Origin: Typhlomys cinereus | Lineage: Eukaryota; Chordata; Mammalia; Rodentia; Platacanthomyidae | Length of the DNA: 64,000 bases | Direction of reading: 5' to 3' | Assembly: GCA_023101885.1 (NCBI GenBank) | Contig: JALPQD010000027.1 | Coordinates: 3,353,967 to 3,417,966 of the forward strand | Shown here: piece after piece, positions 1-10,750 of the stretch | Layout of the letters: the number at the start of each line of letters is the position of its first letter | Numbering within the stretch: position 1 is the stretch's first letter | The notes under the pieces: generated by a model | Told to the model about the DNA's origin: nothing | Seen by the model: only the letters and a program-made list of their open reading frames with translations | Databases searched by the model: none | Program-made: the position numbers and the translations under genes

Positions 1-1085
1 CCTCATTCCCTTTTCACTCATCTCTTGATGACACTAAGAATTGAACTAATGTCTGCTAGGCAGTATGCTACCCATCCCTGAAGTCTTTCTCTTTTTCAGA
101 TTATAGCATCACAATTGGATATATATATATATATATATATATATGTTCATAACATTTATATGTACATGTGTGTATATATATATATATAATTTTCATAATT
201 TTGATTTGTTCTCAGGGCTTTTTCAGTATAGTTAAGGTATGACTAGGCAGCATTTTTTTTTAAATATGCAGGCTAGAAGGGCAAAAAGTTTAATATTATT
301 TTCCACAAATTATTTATGGAGGTACTTTTGTAAATGAATTTTCTTGTAAGTACTACAGATATAGAAGTGTGCAAACACATGCATACTCTTGCAGACTAGA
401 AATTTTCTATACAGTGAAATAGGAAATTTGTCATAGAAATATAAAACAATTTCAAATTTCTATTAATTTAGTAAAGTTTGTAAAGTGATTATGAATTTGT
501 ACTATTAGACTAAATACATGTTGCCTGCAAGAATCTTGAAAGAACGAAATACTGTGAGAATTCATCTAGTCTGCACTTTCCAGGATCCTTGCCAAGGCAG
601 TCACACTGTTATGGAATCATGGCATTTCATGTTTTAAATATTTCTTGCTGGTTCAATTATGGAATATTGGTTTGGATTTTGGTTCTTGGATTCACTTTGC
701 TCAGATTAGACTTTTTTGTTGTTATTGAATTGGATCCCTGATTCTATCATCTGTAATTCTGTTTTTATTACCTATTTTAAAGTGACCTGACAGAATTATC
801 GAAGAATCAAATTGTGCTTTCGTCATGATGTCCAATAGTCTATGCAATCCATGACATGGAGTATGTATAGAAAAATACTTTCAGATCCAGGAATGCCTAC
901 TTATTGATTTGATTTGTTTTATGTGGTCCACAGCCACTCAAATTATAAAAAAAAAAGCATTAGTGTTGATATTCCTGTTTTAGTATATCTACTTTTGAAG
1001 GTAAATGTAATTTTTCAAAAGACAAAGTCAAAGTTAGAAACTGTATGCATTGACTCCTATACTTTGAAATCTAACCAATCTCCAG
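1..1085. other. Intergenic AT-rich sequence
   Basis: Apart from the TA microsatellite, I see no gene or clear repeat here. The first 90 bases may be the end of an old minus-strand SINE. Confidence 0.5.
118..190. repeat. (TA)n-rich microsatellite
   Basis: Alternating TA at 118-144 and again at about 173-187, separated by TGTA-type repeats. Confidence 0.9.
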
Positions 1086-1270
1086 TGCTTTTGATTTTTC
1101 CTTCTTCCTGCCTTCTTCTTTCACTCTTATCTTTCTTTCTCCTTTTCTTTCATTTTCTCTCTTTTTCTTTCATTATTTTTTCCCCTCCTTTTCCTCTTTC
1201 ATTTTTAGTGCTGGGTAACCTTCCAGGGTCATGAACATGCTAAGCAAGTACTGTATGTACTCAGCAAAGC
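1086..1270 (-). mobile_element. B1-like SINE remnant with polypyrimidine tail, minus strand
   Basis: A long pyrimidine tract (about 1090-1205, a decayed poly(A) in reverse) is followed by GTGCTGGGTAACCTTCCAGG and the 'ATGCTAAGCAAGTACTGTA...ACTCAGCA' sequence that resembles the start of reversed B1/proto-B1 elements. The 106-codon frame across it is an artefact of the tract. Confidence 0.5.
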
Positions 1271-1609
1271 AACCATTTTCTATTCTAACTTCTGAGTAGA
1301 TCTCTTTACTTTGCATAATATTGCCTGAGTGGAGTCCACCATTATTAAATCTTTGTAAAACTATAGCTGCCACATCATACTCTTGTACTATTCTCATTGA
1401 TGAACCATGACAGTATATTTTTAAACAAAATTTTGGTTGTTTGCTTCTCTCCTTTAATGTTTTCAGAAGCCACCTATGCAAATTTAAGAATTGCATTTTA
1501 AGAATAAAGAAAACTTGAAATAAGATTAAAGCCTTCCTATCATTCAACAGCTCATCTAGTAAGGCTATAAAAATGTTTGCCCAAGAAAACATCCTCTTGA
1601 GGCGCTCTT

Positions 1610-1810
1610 CATCTTTACTCTTCTGCTTCCTAACTGTGTAATGTTCAGAAAGTTATTTAACTTTGCATGCCAAGTTTTTCCCTCTATACAATCAGATGTA
1701 CTTTAATAAGATGTAAAAATGTACTTTATAAGGTTACTGTGAAGATTAAGTAGTTTATTAGATTTAGAATAGCACCCAAAAACCACTCATTAAATATCTT
1801 AATAAATATT
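1610..1810 (+). mobile_element. MIR SINE remnant
   Basis: The phrases 'CTAACTGTGTAATGTTCAGAAAGTTATTTAACTTT...', then 'CCTCTATACAATCAGATG' and 'AAGGTTACTGTGAAGATTAAG' follow the order of a MIR: 'ctgtgtgaccttgggcaagttacttaacc', 'cctcatctgtaaaatg' and 'gttgtgaggattaaa'. It is old and shared across mammals. Confidence 0.6.
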
Positions 1811-3144
1811 AATTTTTCATGATGTAACTTTAATTATACCAGTGATTACCCTGACATGTCATTCAGACTCACCTGTCCACCAACTATGCTTTTGTTTCAA
1901 CGTGACAAACCTGGTGATGAATCCACAAACACCTTGAATCTCTTACTCTGTCGTCTCCACACCTACTGTTTTTGATTTTGCTTCCAAAATTTAGATGTGC
2001 TGCTTGATTTTTAACAAGCTATTTCTGTTTGTGACTCATGTTCATACTGTCTCATTACAAAGATGTGATCATAATTATTTCAAGTAGTTATTGTTGTTTT
2101 GATTATTCTTTAGGTTGGCTATGCTCTTGTGGAATCCCTAAACATATTATAGTCATGTCTCAGTTACAGAAACTTAAAAAATTGCAAAGAACATATAAGC
2201 TTTTTAAACTAAATTATTATGTTATAAAACAAAGGACATCCTAAAAACCTTATAAAAATTGAGTTCTTCAGGTCAACATAGAGAGGCGAGGGAGATCTGA
2301 TAATTATGAATTTTTGAAAACTGAGTTTAAGTTTCTTATGGGATGACTATGGATTGCTCAAGAGAAATTTTTTTAATGTAAAGACATCTCTAACAGTTAA
2401 GTTCCAGAAATAGAAAACTGAATAGTTTGGATTAATACCAAGGCAAATCTAGCTAAAATAAATATTGAATAGAGTTTTGTCAAGTATGAAGTGTACCTAA
2501 TATGGGTATTTTGTTTAACATAGCTAAAAGAATGATTTTTCCTCTTGGGATGTCTTGGGAGAATCCTTTGTTTAGTCATTCTTTTCTTGTCTGTTTCCAT
2601 TTCTACCTGCCAGCATCCCACAAAGATACTTTTAGCCATATTAAGCCAATCTCCCCACCTCCCCCAAAGAGGCTCTGAGCCATATAAACCACAAATAGGC
2701 ATGCATGTCTTTGAAGCTGAAGGTTTGCCAAAGAAAAATATTCATACCAAATCAAACTTGAAACTCTCATGCTTTCACACTTAAAACATTACAGTTCTGT
2801 GGCGGTTTAGCATCCAAAACTCAGTGTATAAGAAGTTCAGCACTTTGTGATGCTAAAGGATAAATAATTGGAACATAACATTTTGATTAAAGTAGAAATA
2901 AAAGAACTGTATAATTTATCATCTTAGTACTTCTTTATTTAGAAATTTTAAAACACATTAAGCTTAAGTAAAACTAAGATGTGATGTTTCAAGTGAAAAT
3001 AATAAGGCTAAAGTTGATTATTTGGAAGAAATATTTTTAGAGAACACTTGATTTCAAAATTTAAAAAGTAGTTTTGTGAAAGTGAAGTTTATAATAAATT
3101 TATCAGCACCTGTTTTTACTTTATAGAACATATGCCTACTTTAT
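1811..3144. other. Intergenic sequence
   Basis: AT-rich with many short ORFs on both strands. I see no gene or classifiable repeat. Confidence 0.5.
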
Positions 3145-4160
3145 TTTTTATTTTTTTAAATTTACATTAATATAGTGAATTTCTATTATTACTCTACAAT
3201 CCCACCCTCTTCTTTTCATATTACAACCTTTCTTCTTTTTTGCCAGTCTCCGTCCTTTATGTTTTTTTTTTTCAAATAGCATGTGCCTGTGTAATTACTG
3301 AAGCGTGAATCATATATCACTTGGTATAACATTGAGAAAGCATCTTCCTCCACCCCTGGCATCAGCATTGACTCTTATCAGTCTCTGAGAGAGAACTTTC
3401 CCTATCCATGGTGAAATATTGATAAATCAAATTCTGAGCAGGTTTTGAAGAAGTACTACAGTGAGTTCATGGATGAAACAGCCAGCTGTACTGTGCCTGG
3501 TGTACTACTGCCCCTCTTCAGGCTAATAAATCTCACTGCTCCCTCTTCCAAAATATTCCCTGAGCCTTGGGTGGTATGTGGTGGTTTAGATGTCTTGCTT
3601 AGTACTTACTTGCTCCAGATTGGTCAGTTGTAATTTCCTGTACTAAATATCTTCCACAGCACATGGAAGCTTCTAGATGAATAGTGAGCATTCCTCTAAT
3701 CTATGGATTTAATGATAAATGGCAGTTTGATATAAAGTGTTTACAGCTTTATAGTTTTTGTTCCCTTGTGGCCTTGTCCTCCCCTTTTATAGGTTCTTCC
3801 CTCCCTTTGTGTAGGTCTTGTACTGGTCTACAAGGCCAAGAATTTATACCCTGCCGAAAGTCAGGCCTTAAATCTAAGCAGAAACCAGTTGTTTTGTTCC
3901 GTTGGCATTTATGACACCATTGTACTGATAGTCCCCTCTTGCTAGAATGGTTATTATTGAAAATTGCACCTTCCACGATTAATAAGACTGTTGATTGTTT
4001 TTTTCTACCAGAAGCTTACTGGTACTTTCAGCAAGGAGGAAACTTCCAGACCAGTTTCAGCTTGCTTTTATTTCCTCATGTCCTGTGATCAACGTGGGTG
4101 GTGTCTTCAAGCAATAGAATCTTACTGTCAGTTTCTGGAGGGCAACCAAGAGTAATGTCT
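3145..4160 (-). mobile_element. Decayed L1-like 3' non-coding region, minus strand
   Basis: The left end is a T-rich stretch (a reversed poly(A)). The body contains phrases shared with a second copy near 16,480-16,640, such as TTCTTCCCTCC followed by a GTGTGG-like stretch, and 'ATAGAATCTTACTGTCA...GGCAACCAAGAG'. Repeated occurrence in the window supports an interspersed repeat. The L1 3' UTR assignment is by resemblance only. Small ORFs here are fortuitous. Confidence 0.5.
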
Positions 4161-4855
4161 AGATTCCCTTACTGTTTTTTCTTCCTGTTCCACACAACAT
4201 GTCATTCATTGCCTGCAATGCTTTTTGCCACAGCACTCAGCCCTCCTGGGTTTTCCAGTCTCCTGGTGTCTTTCATCATTCCTGCTGCTCCATTTTGTTG
4301 CCACAGTTAATGTTCTTATCCTTCCTCTTTGGAACTTACTTGTGTGATTTCACTATCTCCTCACTTAAAAATCGTTTCATGGCTTTCCCGCCTGGACCCA
4401 GCTGCCAATGTGGCTCTGCTCCACAGCCTGCCTGACGGTTCCCTCCATCTCCACCTACCCTCACGCAGTCACCTCACTATGCAAGCAACTAACCCAAATC
4501 TTTGTCCAGACTCCCTGTTTCCTCGTTAATCATTTAAAAATCCTCTAAGAATTTAATAGATGTCACAGAAACCACAGGCCAGGGATCAGTGGACAGACAC
4601 CTTACAACTGAGGACCCCAAGAATCTAATCATTAAACAGAAAGGAATCTTCGCTTTTCACCCTAGGACAGGTAACCCATTTTATTTTACTTTTAACCTCA
4701 ATTGATAGCTATGATAGCTTAAGATTTCTATTCAGCACACACAAAGTCCCAAATAACCACCCTTTAGGATCTTAGCGATTTACCCTCTCATACCTCTAAT
4801 AATCTAAAAGCTACCATATCCCACTCAAGTCCAATCCCAGCTATTATACCCACCC

Positions 4856-5214
4856 TATTTTATCTTCTTAAAGTTGTTCTCATACTTAATGCAAAACTCA
4901 CCTAGCAAACTTTGATGCGAAATCTTAAACTTCTCAGCTAAAACTAAAATCTTGTTACCACTTTTAACCAGAGCTGGTCTTTCACACTCTTTGGGAACTA
5001 TAATAACTTTACCCACAAAACGCCACCAAGCAACCCTAGAATGACCCCTTTCATACCCACACGAACAGTTGCAATAGCCATCTAAGTATGGCTGACTCAA
5101 AAGAGTCAGAAATACATACCAAAGACAGCAATCTGAGGCCAGACACAAAATGTCTGAATCACACCTTAAGTACATAGACAGAGAAAAAGTTGATAAGATC
5201 CAACATTCCATCAA
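4856..5214 (-). other. Unidentified low-decay stretch with a 119-codon open frame
   Basis: The region 4560-5243 is not obviously L1 or SINE. On the minus strand it holds a 119-codon frame rich in Lys, Val and Cys toward its end. I do not recognise a domain, and no splice or promoter context supports it as a gene. It might be part of an old retroelement or a pseudogene fragment, or chance. Confidence 0.2.
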
Positions 5215-5404
5215 AATAAAAGTCTAAGATACAGCATCACAATAAGGCCATATACGATAAGCTTGTAGCAAGAACCATTCTGAATGGTGAAAAACTTGAA
5301 GCATTCCCGCTTTGACCAGGATCTAGGCAAAGCTGCCCATTGTCACCACTTTTGTTCAATACTGTACTTGAAATCTCAGCTAGCAGTTAAGAATGGGAAA
5401 TAAA

Positions 5405-5604
5405 GGGACGCGTACGCGAGATCCAGCCGGGCTCTCACCGCGCGCTCTAGGAACCCCAGGTCAGCCCACAGGGACCCGGCTCCGACTCCCGCCATCCAGC
5501 CGGAGCCGCGCGGGGGCCGAGGGACAAGGAGGACCTCCCCCTGCGCCCGGGCCCCGCCCCAGCTGCCCTCGGGTTAAATAGCTCCACGCCGACGCGCCCA
5601 TCGT
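5405..5604 (+). other. GC- and CpG-rich block at the 5' end of the younger L1
   Basis: About 200 bases of very high GC with many CpGs stand between the 5' copy of the target-site duplication and ORF2 sequence, in otherwise AT-rich DNA. It lies inside the duplication, so it entered together with the L1. It could be the L1 promoter (5' UTR) joined to the 3' part of ORF2 by splicing or internal deletion, or a cellular GC-rich RNA picked up by template switching. A 62-codon frame through it (5393-5581) shows no protein signature and is not called as a gene. Confidence 0.65.
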
Positions 5605-5712
5605 CACCTTTACAATGAAAACTTTAAAACCCTAAAGAAAGAAATTGCAGAAGACACCAGAAGGTGGAAAGACCTCCCTTGTTCCTGGATTGGCAGAATC
5701 AACATTGGAAAA

Positions 5713-7094
5713 ATGACCATCCTAACAAAGGCAATATACAGATTCAATGCTATACCAATCAAAATCCCAAAGCAATTCTTCAAAGAAGTTGACCAAATAA
5801 TCTCAAAGTTCATATGGAGACACAAAAGACCCAGGATAGCAAAAACAATCCTGAGTAACAAAAACACAGCTGGAGGTATTACCATACCAAACCTAAGTCT
5901 ATACTACAAATCCATAGTTATAAAGACAGCCTGGTACTGGCTCCAAAATAGACACACAGATCAATGGATAAGGATTGAAGACCCAGATATAAGCCCACAA
6001 AGTTACAGCTATTTGGTCTTTGACAAAGGGGCCCAAAGAATCCAATGGAAAAAGAACAGCATCTTCAACAAATGGTGCTGGCAAAACTGGATCTCCACAT
6101 GCAGAAGATTAAAGCTGGACCCGTACTTGTCACCATGTACAAGACTTAATTCCAAATGGATCAAGGACCTTGATATCAGGCCAGAGACTTTAAAAACCAT
6201 AGTTGAAAGGATAGGGAACTCCCTCGAGCTGATTGGGCTAGGCCAACACTTCCTAAACAGACATCCAATGGCACAATCACTACTACCAACTCTCAACAGT
6301 TGGGATCTTGTGAAATTAAAGAGCTTCTGTTCAGATAAAGAGATTGTCACACGAGCTCAAACGCAACCCACAGAATGGGAGAAAATCTTCACTAACCACA
6401 TATCTGACAGAGCTCTACTGTCCAGAGTGCACAAAGAACTTAGAAAATTAAACTCCAAGGAAAACACTGGCCCAATTAAAAAATGGGCCCTGGAACTTCA
6501 AAGAAACTTTACCAGGGATGAAATTAAAATGTCTAACAATTATCTTAAAAAATGCTCCACTTTTTCGCCATCAGGGAAATGCAAATCAAAACTTCCCTGA
6601 GATATCATCTCACCCCGGTCAGGATGGCAAAAATCCACAATACAAACAACGACAAATGCTGGAGAGGATGTGGAGAGAGGGGAACTCTCCTACATTGTTG
6701 GTGGGAATGCAGGCTCATACAGCCACTCTGGCGAGCCGTCTGTAGATTCTTAAAGAAATTAAAGATTGAAATGCCATATGACCCTGCTATCCCACTTTTG
6801 GGAATAACCCCCCATGCAGCAGAGGTTCGCCTCGATAGCACAAGCTCGACCATGTTCATAGCAGCACTGTTTACAATAGCAAAGTCATGGAATCAACCTA
6901 AATGTCCAACAGTTGACGAGTGGATAAGGAAACAGTGGTACATCTATACAATGGAGTACTACTCAGCCATCAAAAATGATGAATTACTGGAATTTGCTGG
7001 GAAATGGATGTCATTAGAAAGAATTATATTAAGTGAAGTATCCCAAACCCAGAAAATTAAGCGCCATATGTACTCCCTAATAGGTGGCTCCTAG
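5713..7094 (+). pseudogene. L1 ORF2 C-terminal remnant (frameshifted)
   Basis: This is the 3' part of L1 ORF2, the retrotransposon reverse transcriptase/endonuclease protein. Only the region after the polymerase core is present: recognisable 'QFFKEVDQIISKFIWR', 'NKWCWQNW' and '[20 protein letters not shown]' stretches. The first open segment ends at 6600. The remainder, 6552-7094, is in another frame, so a single indel near 6555 breaks it. The endonuclease and polymerase domains are missing, so it cannot act. Confidence 0.9.
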
Positions 7095-10000
7095 TACCAA
7101 ACTCACCCAGCCCACATTGAGACACTCAAAAGTAAACCTATGAAACACAGTAATTGCAAGGATTATGAACAAGAGAGATGGGTTAGGAGGGCCACACCAG
7201 AAACAAGGAGAGAGGAGACCATGTTACAGCAGAGAAAATAGGCCTCCATCAAGGTCTGCAAGAGGTGACATACAGTGCCCAGCAGAATGGAGTGAAGGGA
7301 ATTGTAGGAGCAGCAAAACTGCGAAAGAAAATCAACAAACCACAATCCAGAACTTCAGAGACTCTATATCAATCACATAGAACTAGGACAGCCTAATCTC
7401 TCCCCATCCTGGAGCTCAGGGACATTTGCGGAAGAGGGGGCGGTAAGATTGTAAGAGCAAAAGGATGGGAGGAGCAATGATTTGCAAGATTCTCAACAAT
7501 AGTTGGGGCCAAAGCAATCGTAATGGGACTTTGCATGCCCTGCGCAATGTCCAGCGCACTGTTGCCCTCATAAAGTCTAGCATCTCTTAAGGGCACCGAG
7601 ACCCCTGGAGGCAAGGGATTGACAGCCATAGTAGTGATCTTATGCTTAAGGGGAACAAGAGAAAGGGCTTATGGAAATGCTACTGGGTCCTTATATGTCA
7701 TCGGAGAGGAGGACCCAATGGAGAGTTAGGCGTACACAATAAAGGACTCTCTGGGAATTGGGGGGGAGGCACTGGGGGAAGGGGAGGGGGAGGAGGGGGG
7801 AGGGAGGGAACTGGTAAAAAATTTTAAAATGTATAATTAAATTTTTAATAAAAAAAAAGAATGGGAAATAAAAGGGATATAAATAGGAAATGAAGAAATC
7901 AAGTTAACCCTATTTGCAGATAACATGATTCTGTACTGGAGAGACCCTATAAACTCCTGGAACTAATAAATAAATTCAGCAGAGTAGCAGATTGCAAAAT
8001 TAATGTTAAAAAAATCAGTGACTTTCTTATACAGAAAGGATGAAAAAAGTTAAAAAGTCCTAAGGGAAGGAATTCCATTGGGGAATTTAGGGGAATTATC
8101 GTGTCCCCTAAAAAAAGTGAAATACCTTGTTATAAATCTCAGATAGCATGTGAGAGACTTGTACAATGAAAACTTTAAAACACTAAAAAAAGAAATTTCG
8201 GAAGATATCTGAAGGTGGAAAGATATTCCATGTGCCTGGATTAGAATTAGCATCATAAAAAAGATTATTCTACCAAAAGCAATATACAGACTAAATGCAA
8301 TATCAGTCAAAATTCCAAGGCAATTCTTCACAAAAATTGACAAAACAATCTCAAAATTCACGTGGAAGCACAAAAGGCCCTGGATAGCAAAAACAATCCT
8401 GAGTAATAAAACCTCCACTACCAGAGACCTTAATCTAGTTTACAAATCCATAGTAATAAAGGAGAATGGAACTGGCTCCAAAACAGACATATAGATCAAT
8501 GGATAAGACTGAACATCCAGATATAAACTCATACACCAACTGATTTTTAAATATAGATCCCCAGAAAAATCATTGGAAAAAAAGGCAGCATCTCCAAAAA
8601 AAATGGTGCTGACAAAACTGGATATCTGCATGCAGAAGATTAAAACTGAACCCTTGCCTGTCACCCTGCAGGAAAATCAAATCTAAATGGATCAAGGACC
8701 TTAATATTAGAACAGAGACTACAACAACCCTAGAAGAAAGAATAGGGAATTCCCTCAAATTGATTGACAGAGATCAATATTTTCTTAACAGTATCCCAAT
8801 TGCATAGGAAATAGGACAAACACTGAACAAGTAGAAATTCATAAAATTAAAAAGCTTCTGTTTAGCAAAAAATATTGTTAACCAAGCAAAAAGACAACGC
8901 ACAGAATGGGAGAAAATCTTCATTAACCACACATCTGATAGATGACTAATATCTAAAGTGCACAAAAAAAACACAAAAAAATTAAACACCAAGGAGATAA
9001 ACAGCTCAACTAGAAAATGGGCCTTGGAAGTTAAAAGAAACTTTTCTAAGGATGAAATTAAAATGTCTAACAAATATCTTAAAAATGTTCCACTTCCCTA
9101 GCCATTAGGGAAATGCAAATCAAAAGCACTCTGAGATATCATTTCACCCCAGTCAGAATAACTAAAATCCAAAACACAGACAACAAATTCTGTCTAGAGA
9201 GGATGCAACATCACTGAGGGGAGGTATGCATATTTATACATATACTCTGGAGATCAATATGGCTGTTCTTAAAAAAGTTAGAAATTGAAATGCCATATGA
9301 TTTTACTATACCACTCCTGGGAATAATTCCAAATACTTCATCTTACTATAATTCATTGCAGCTGAATTCATAATAGCAAGGTCATGGAATGTGCCTAAAT
9401 GCCCAACAGTAGATAAATGGATAATGAAAATGTGGTACATATACACAATGGAATATTATTCAGTTATCAAGAAAAATAAATTAATGAAATTTTCTGGCAA
9501 ATGAATGGAGTTAGAAGAAGTACCCTAGACATCACATGTTTTCCCAAGTGGAATCTGGTACTAAGCTTTCAAAATTATATACTCGAGGGGAAATTTCTAA
9601 ATTATCTGCTATGACTGCACAGGAATATAACTTAAGGTGTAGTGGGAAGAAGTCTCCAAGAGTGTGGAGACAAGGAACACAGGTAAATAGATAAATATGT
9701 CCAATATGGAAGAAAGGCCCATAAGGAAAGGGAAATAGTGATAGATCTTAATAAGGATTAAGGGGAAAAAAGAGTCAAGTGGCTGAGAGGAAAAAGAGAG
9801 ATAGTGTCTAACCCATTAGTGAAAGCTGTAGACCACTACAACTCTGGCAAGAAGAACTTGTGGGAGCCACAGAACTATGTAAGACCCATGGGAAAGCAGT
9901 TACTTCTAAATGGGTTCTAATGCCCTTAATGTCAAGGAAATGATGGCTCATACTGTACACTTATTGAAATAACAGTGGAAGAGAAGTAAATGGACAGGAA

Positions 10001-10750
10001 CAGATATGCCAGTGCTAATCATAAAAGCCTGACAATAAAACACCATCTAAACACTCCTTTTTATTTTAACTCTTAGATAAGAAAAGCTGTCAGAGCTCAA
10101 TCAGCTTGTACCCTATTACAGTGGAAGACTAGTGAAGCAGAAAACTACAGAAGGCCAGAATATAGAAGATCAATGAACCTGGAATACTCGGCTGATTAGG
10201 GCTCAGGGAACCTTGAGAAAGAGGGGGAGGTAGGATTGTAAGAGCCTAAAGGTGGAATGAAAAGTCTTGATTAACAGACTCCAGTCAAGACAGGGCTTCT
10301 GTATCCAGAAGATCAATACAATGAGAACTTATACCTTCAGATCTACACAAGGCAGCTTTATCAATATCCTCCCCAAGGACTAGCTAGGATCTTAGAAGAA
10401 ACAACCTCTGTTTTCAGAGGGTGTCTCAGTGGTAGGTTCCAAACAAGGGAAGAGGAAACTCCCTACTTATGACTTTACTCCTTGGAGAGCCACATAAAGT
10501 TCAACAGAAATTTGATTCCTTTACCAACATAGGCATCCCAAAGGTTGTCCTGTGATGCACACAAGAAAAGGGACAGGAGGGAGGTAGGGCAGAGCATGGT
10601 TGATGAAGGGAGGGTAGGGTGGTAGAAGGATATGTGAATAAAGAGAGGAGGGAAGAGAGGAGGGAAGTGGATGGAGAAGGGGTCAGGCAAAGACATAAGC
10701 CAAGTTTGTTTGTAAATAAATAGATTAAAAATAAATAAATAAAATTTTAC

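Larger units (their letters stand above)
5405..7856 (+). mobile_element. Younger L1 inserted into the old L1, with target-site duplication
   Basis: The element is flanked by AAGAATGGGAAATAAA at 5389-5404 and 7857-7872. From about 5605 it carries the last part of L1 ORF2 (to 7094), then a 3' UTR with a G-rich purine tract (7757-7811) and a poly(A) tail. ORF2 is open from before 5713 to 6600 and then shifts frame near 6555; the C-terminal part reads on to 7094, including the CWWEC zinc-knuckle-like segment. It is far less decayed than its host element. The first 200 bases (5405 to about 5604) are GC-rich and are listed separately. Confidence 0.9.
5244..10750 (+). mobile_element. Old L1 retrotransposon, 5'-truncated, split by a younger L1
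   Basis: At 5244-5388 the sequence matches the L1 ORF2 reverse-transcriptase stretch that encodes a degenerate version of 'pLFN.VLE.L'. The same element resumes at 7873 with the 'LFADNM' active-site stretch and continues through the ORF2 C-terminal region to about 9540. A long 3' untranslated region follows, ending in an A-rich tail near 10724-10746. Stops and indels are frequent, so it is dead. The two halves become contiguous once the younger insertion at 5405-7856 and one copy of its duplication are removed. Confidence 0.85.

Noticed and set aside
914..1234. 106-codon frame rich in Ser, Leu and Phe
   Set aside because: It is produced by a long pyrimidine tract next to a B1-like SINE; it has no domain or gene context.
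5393..5581. 62-codon Pro/Arg-rich frame in the GC block as a gene
   Set aside because: Low-complexity translation of GC-rich DNA that is part of the inserted L1; no domain seen.
7393..7827. Small frames on both strands after ORF2
   Set aside because: They are in the L1 3' UTR and recur in the other L1 3' UTR copies.
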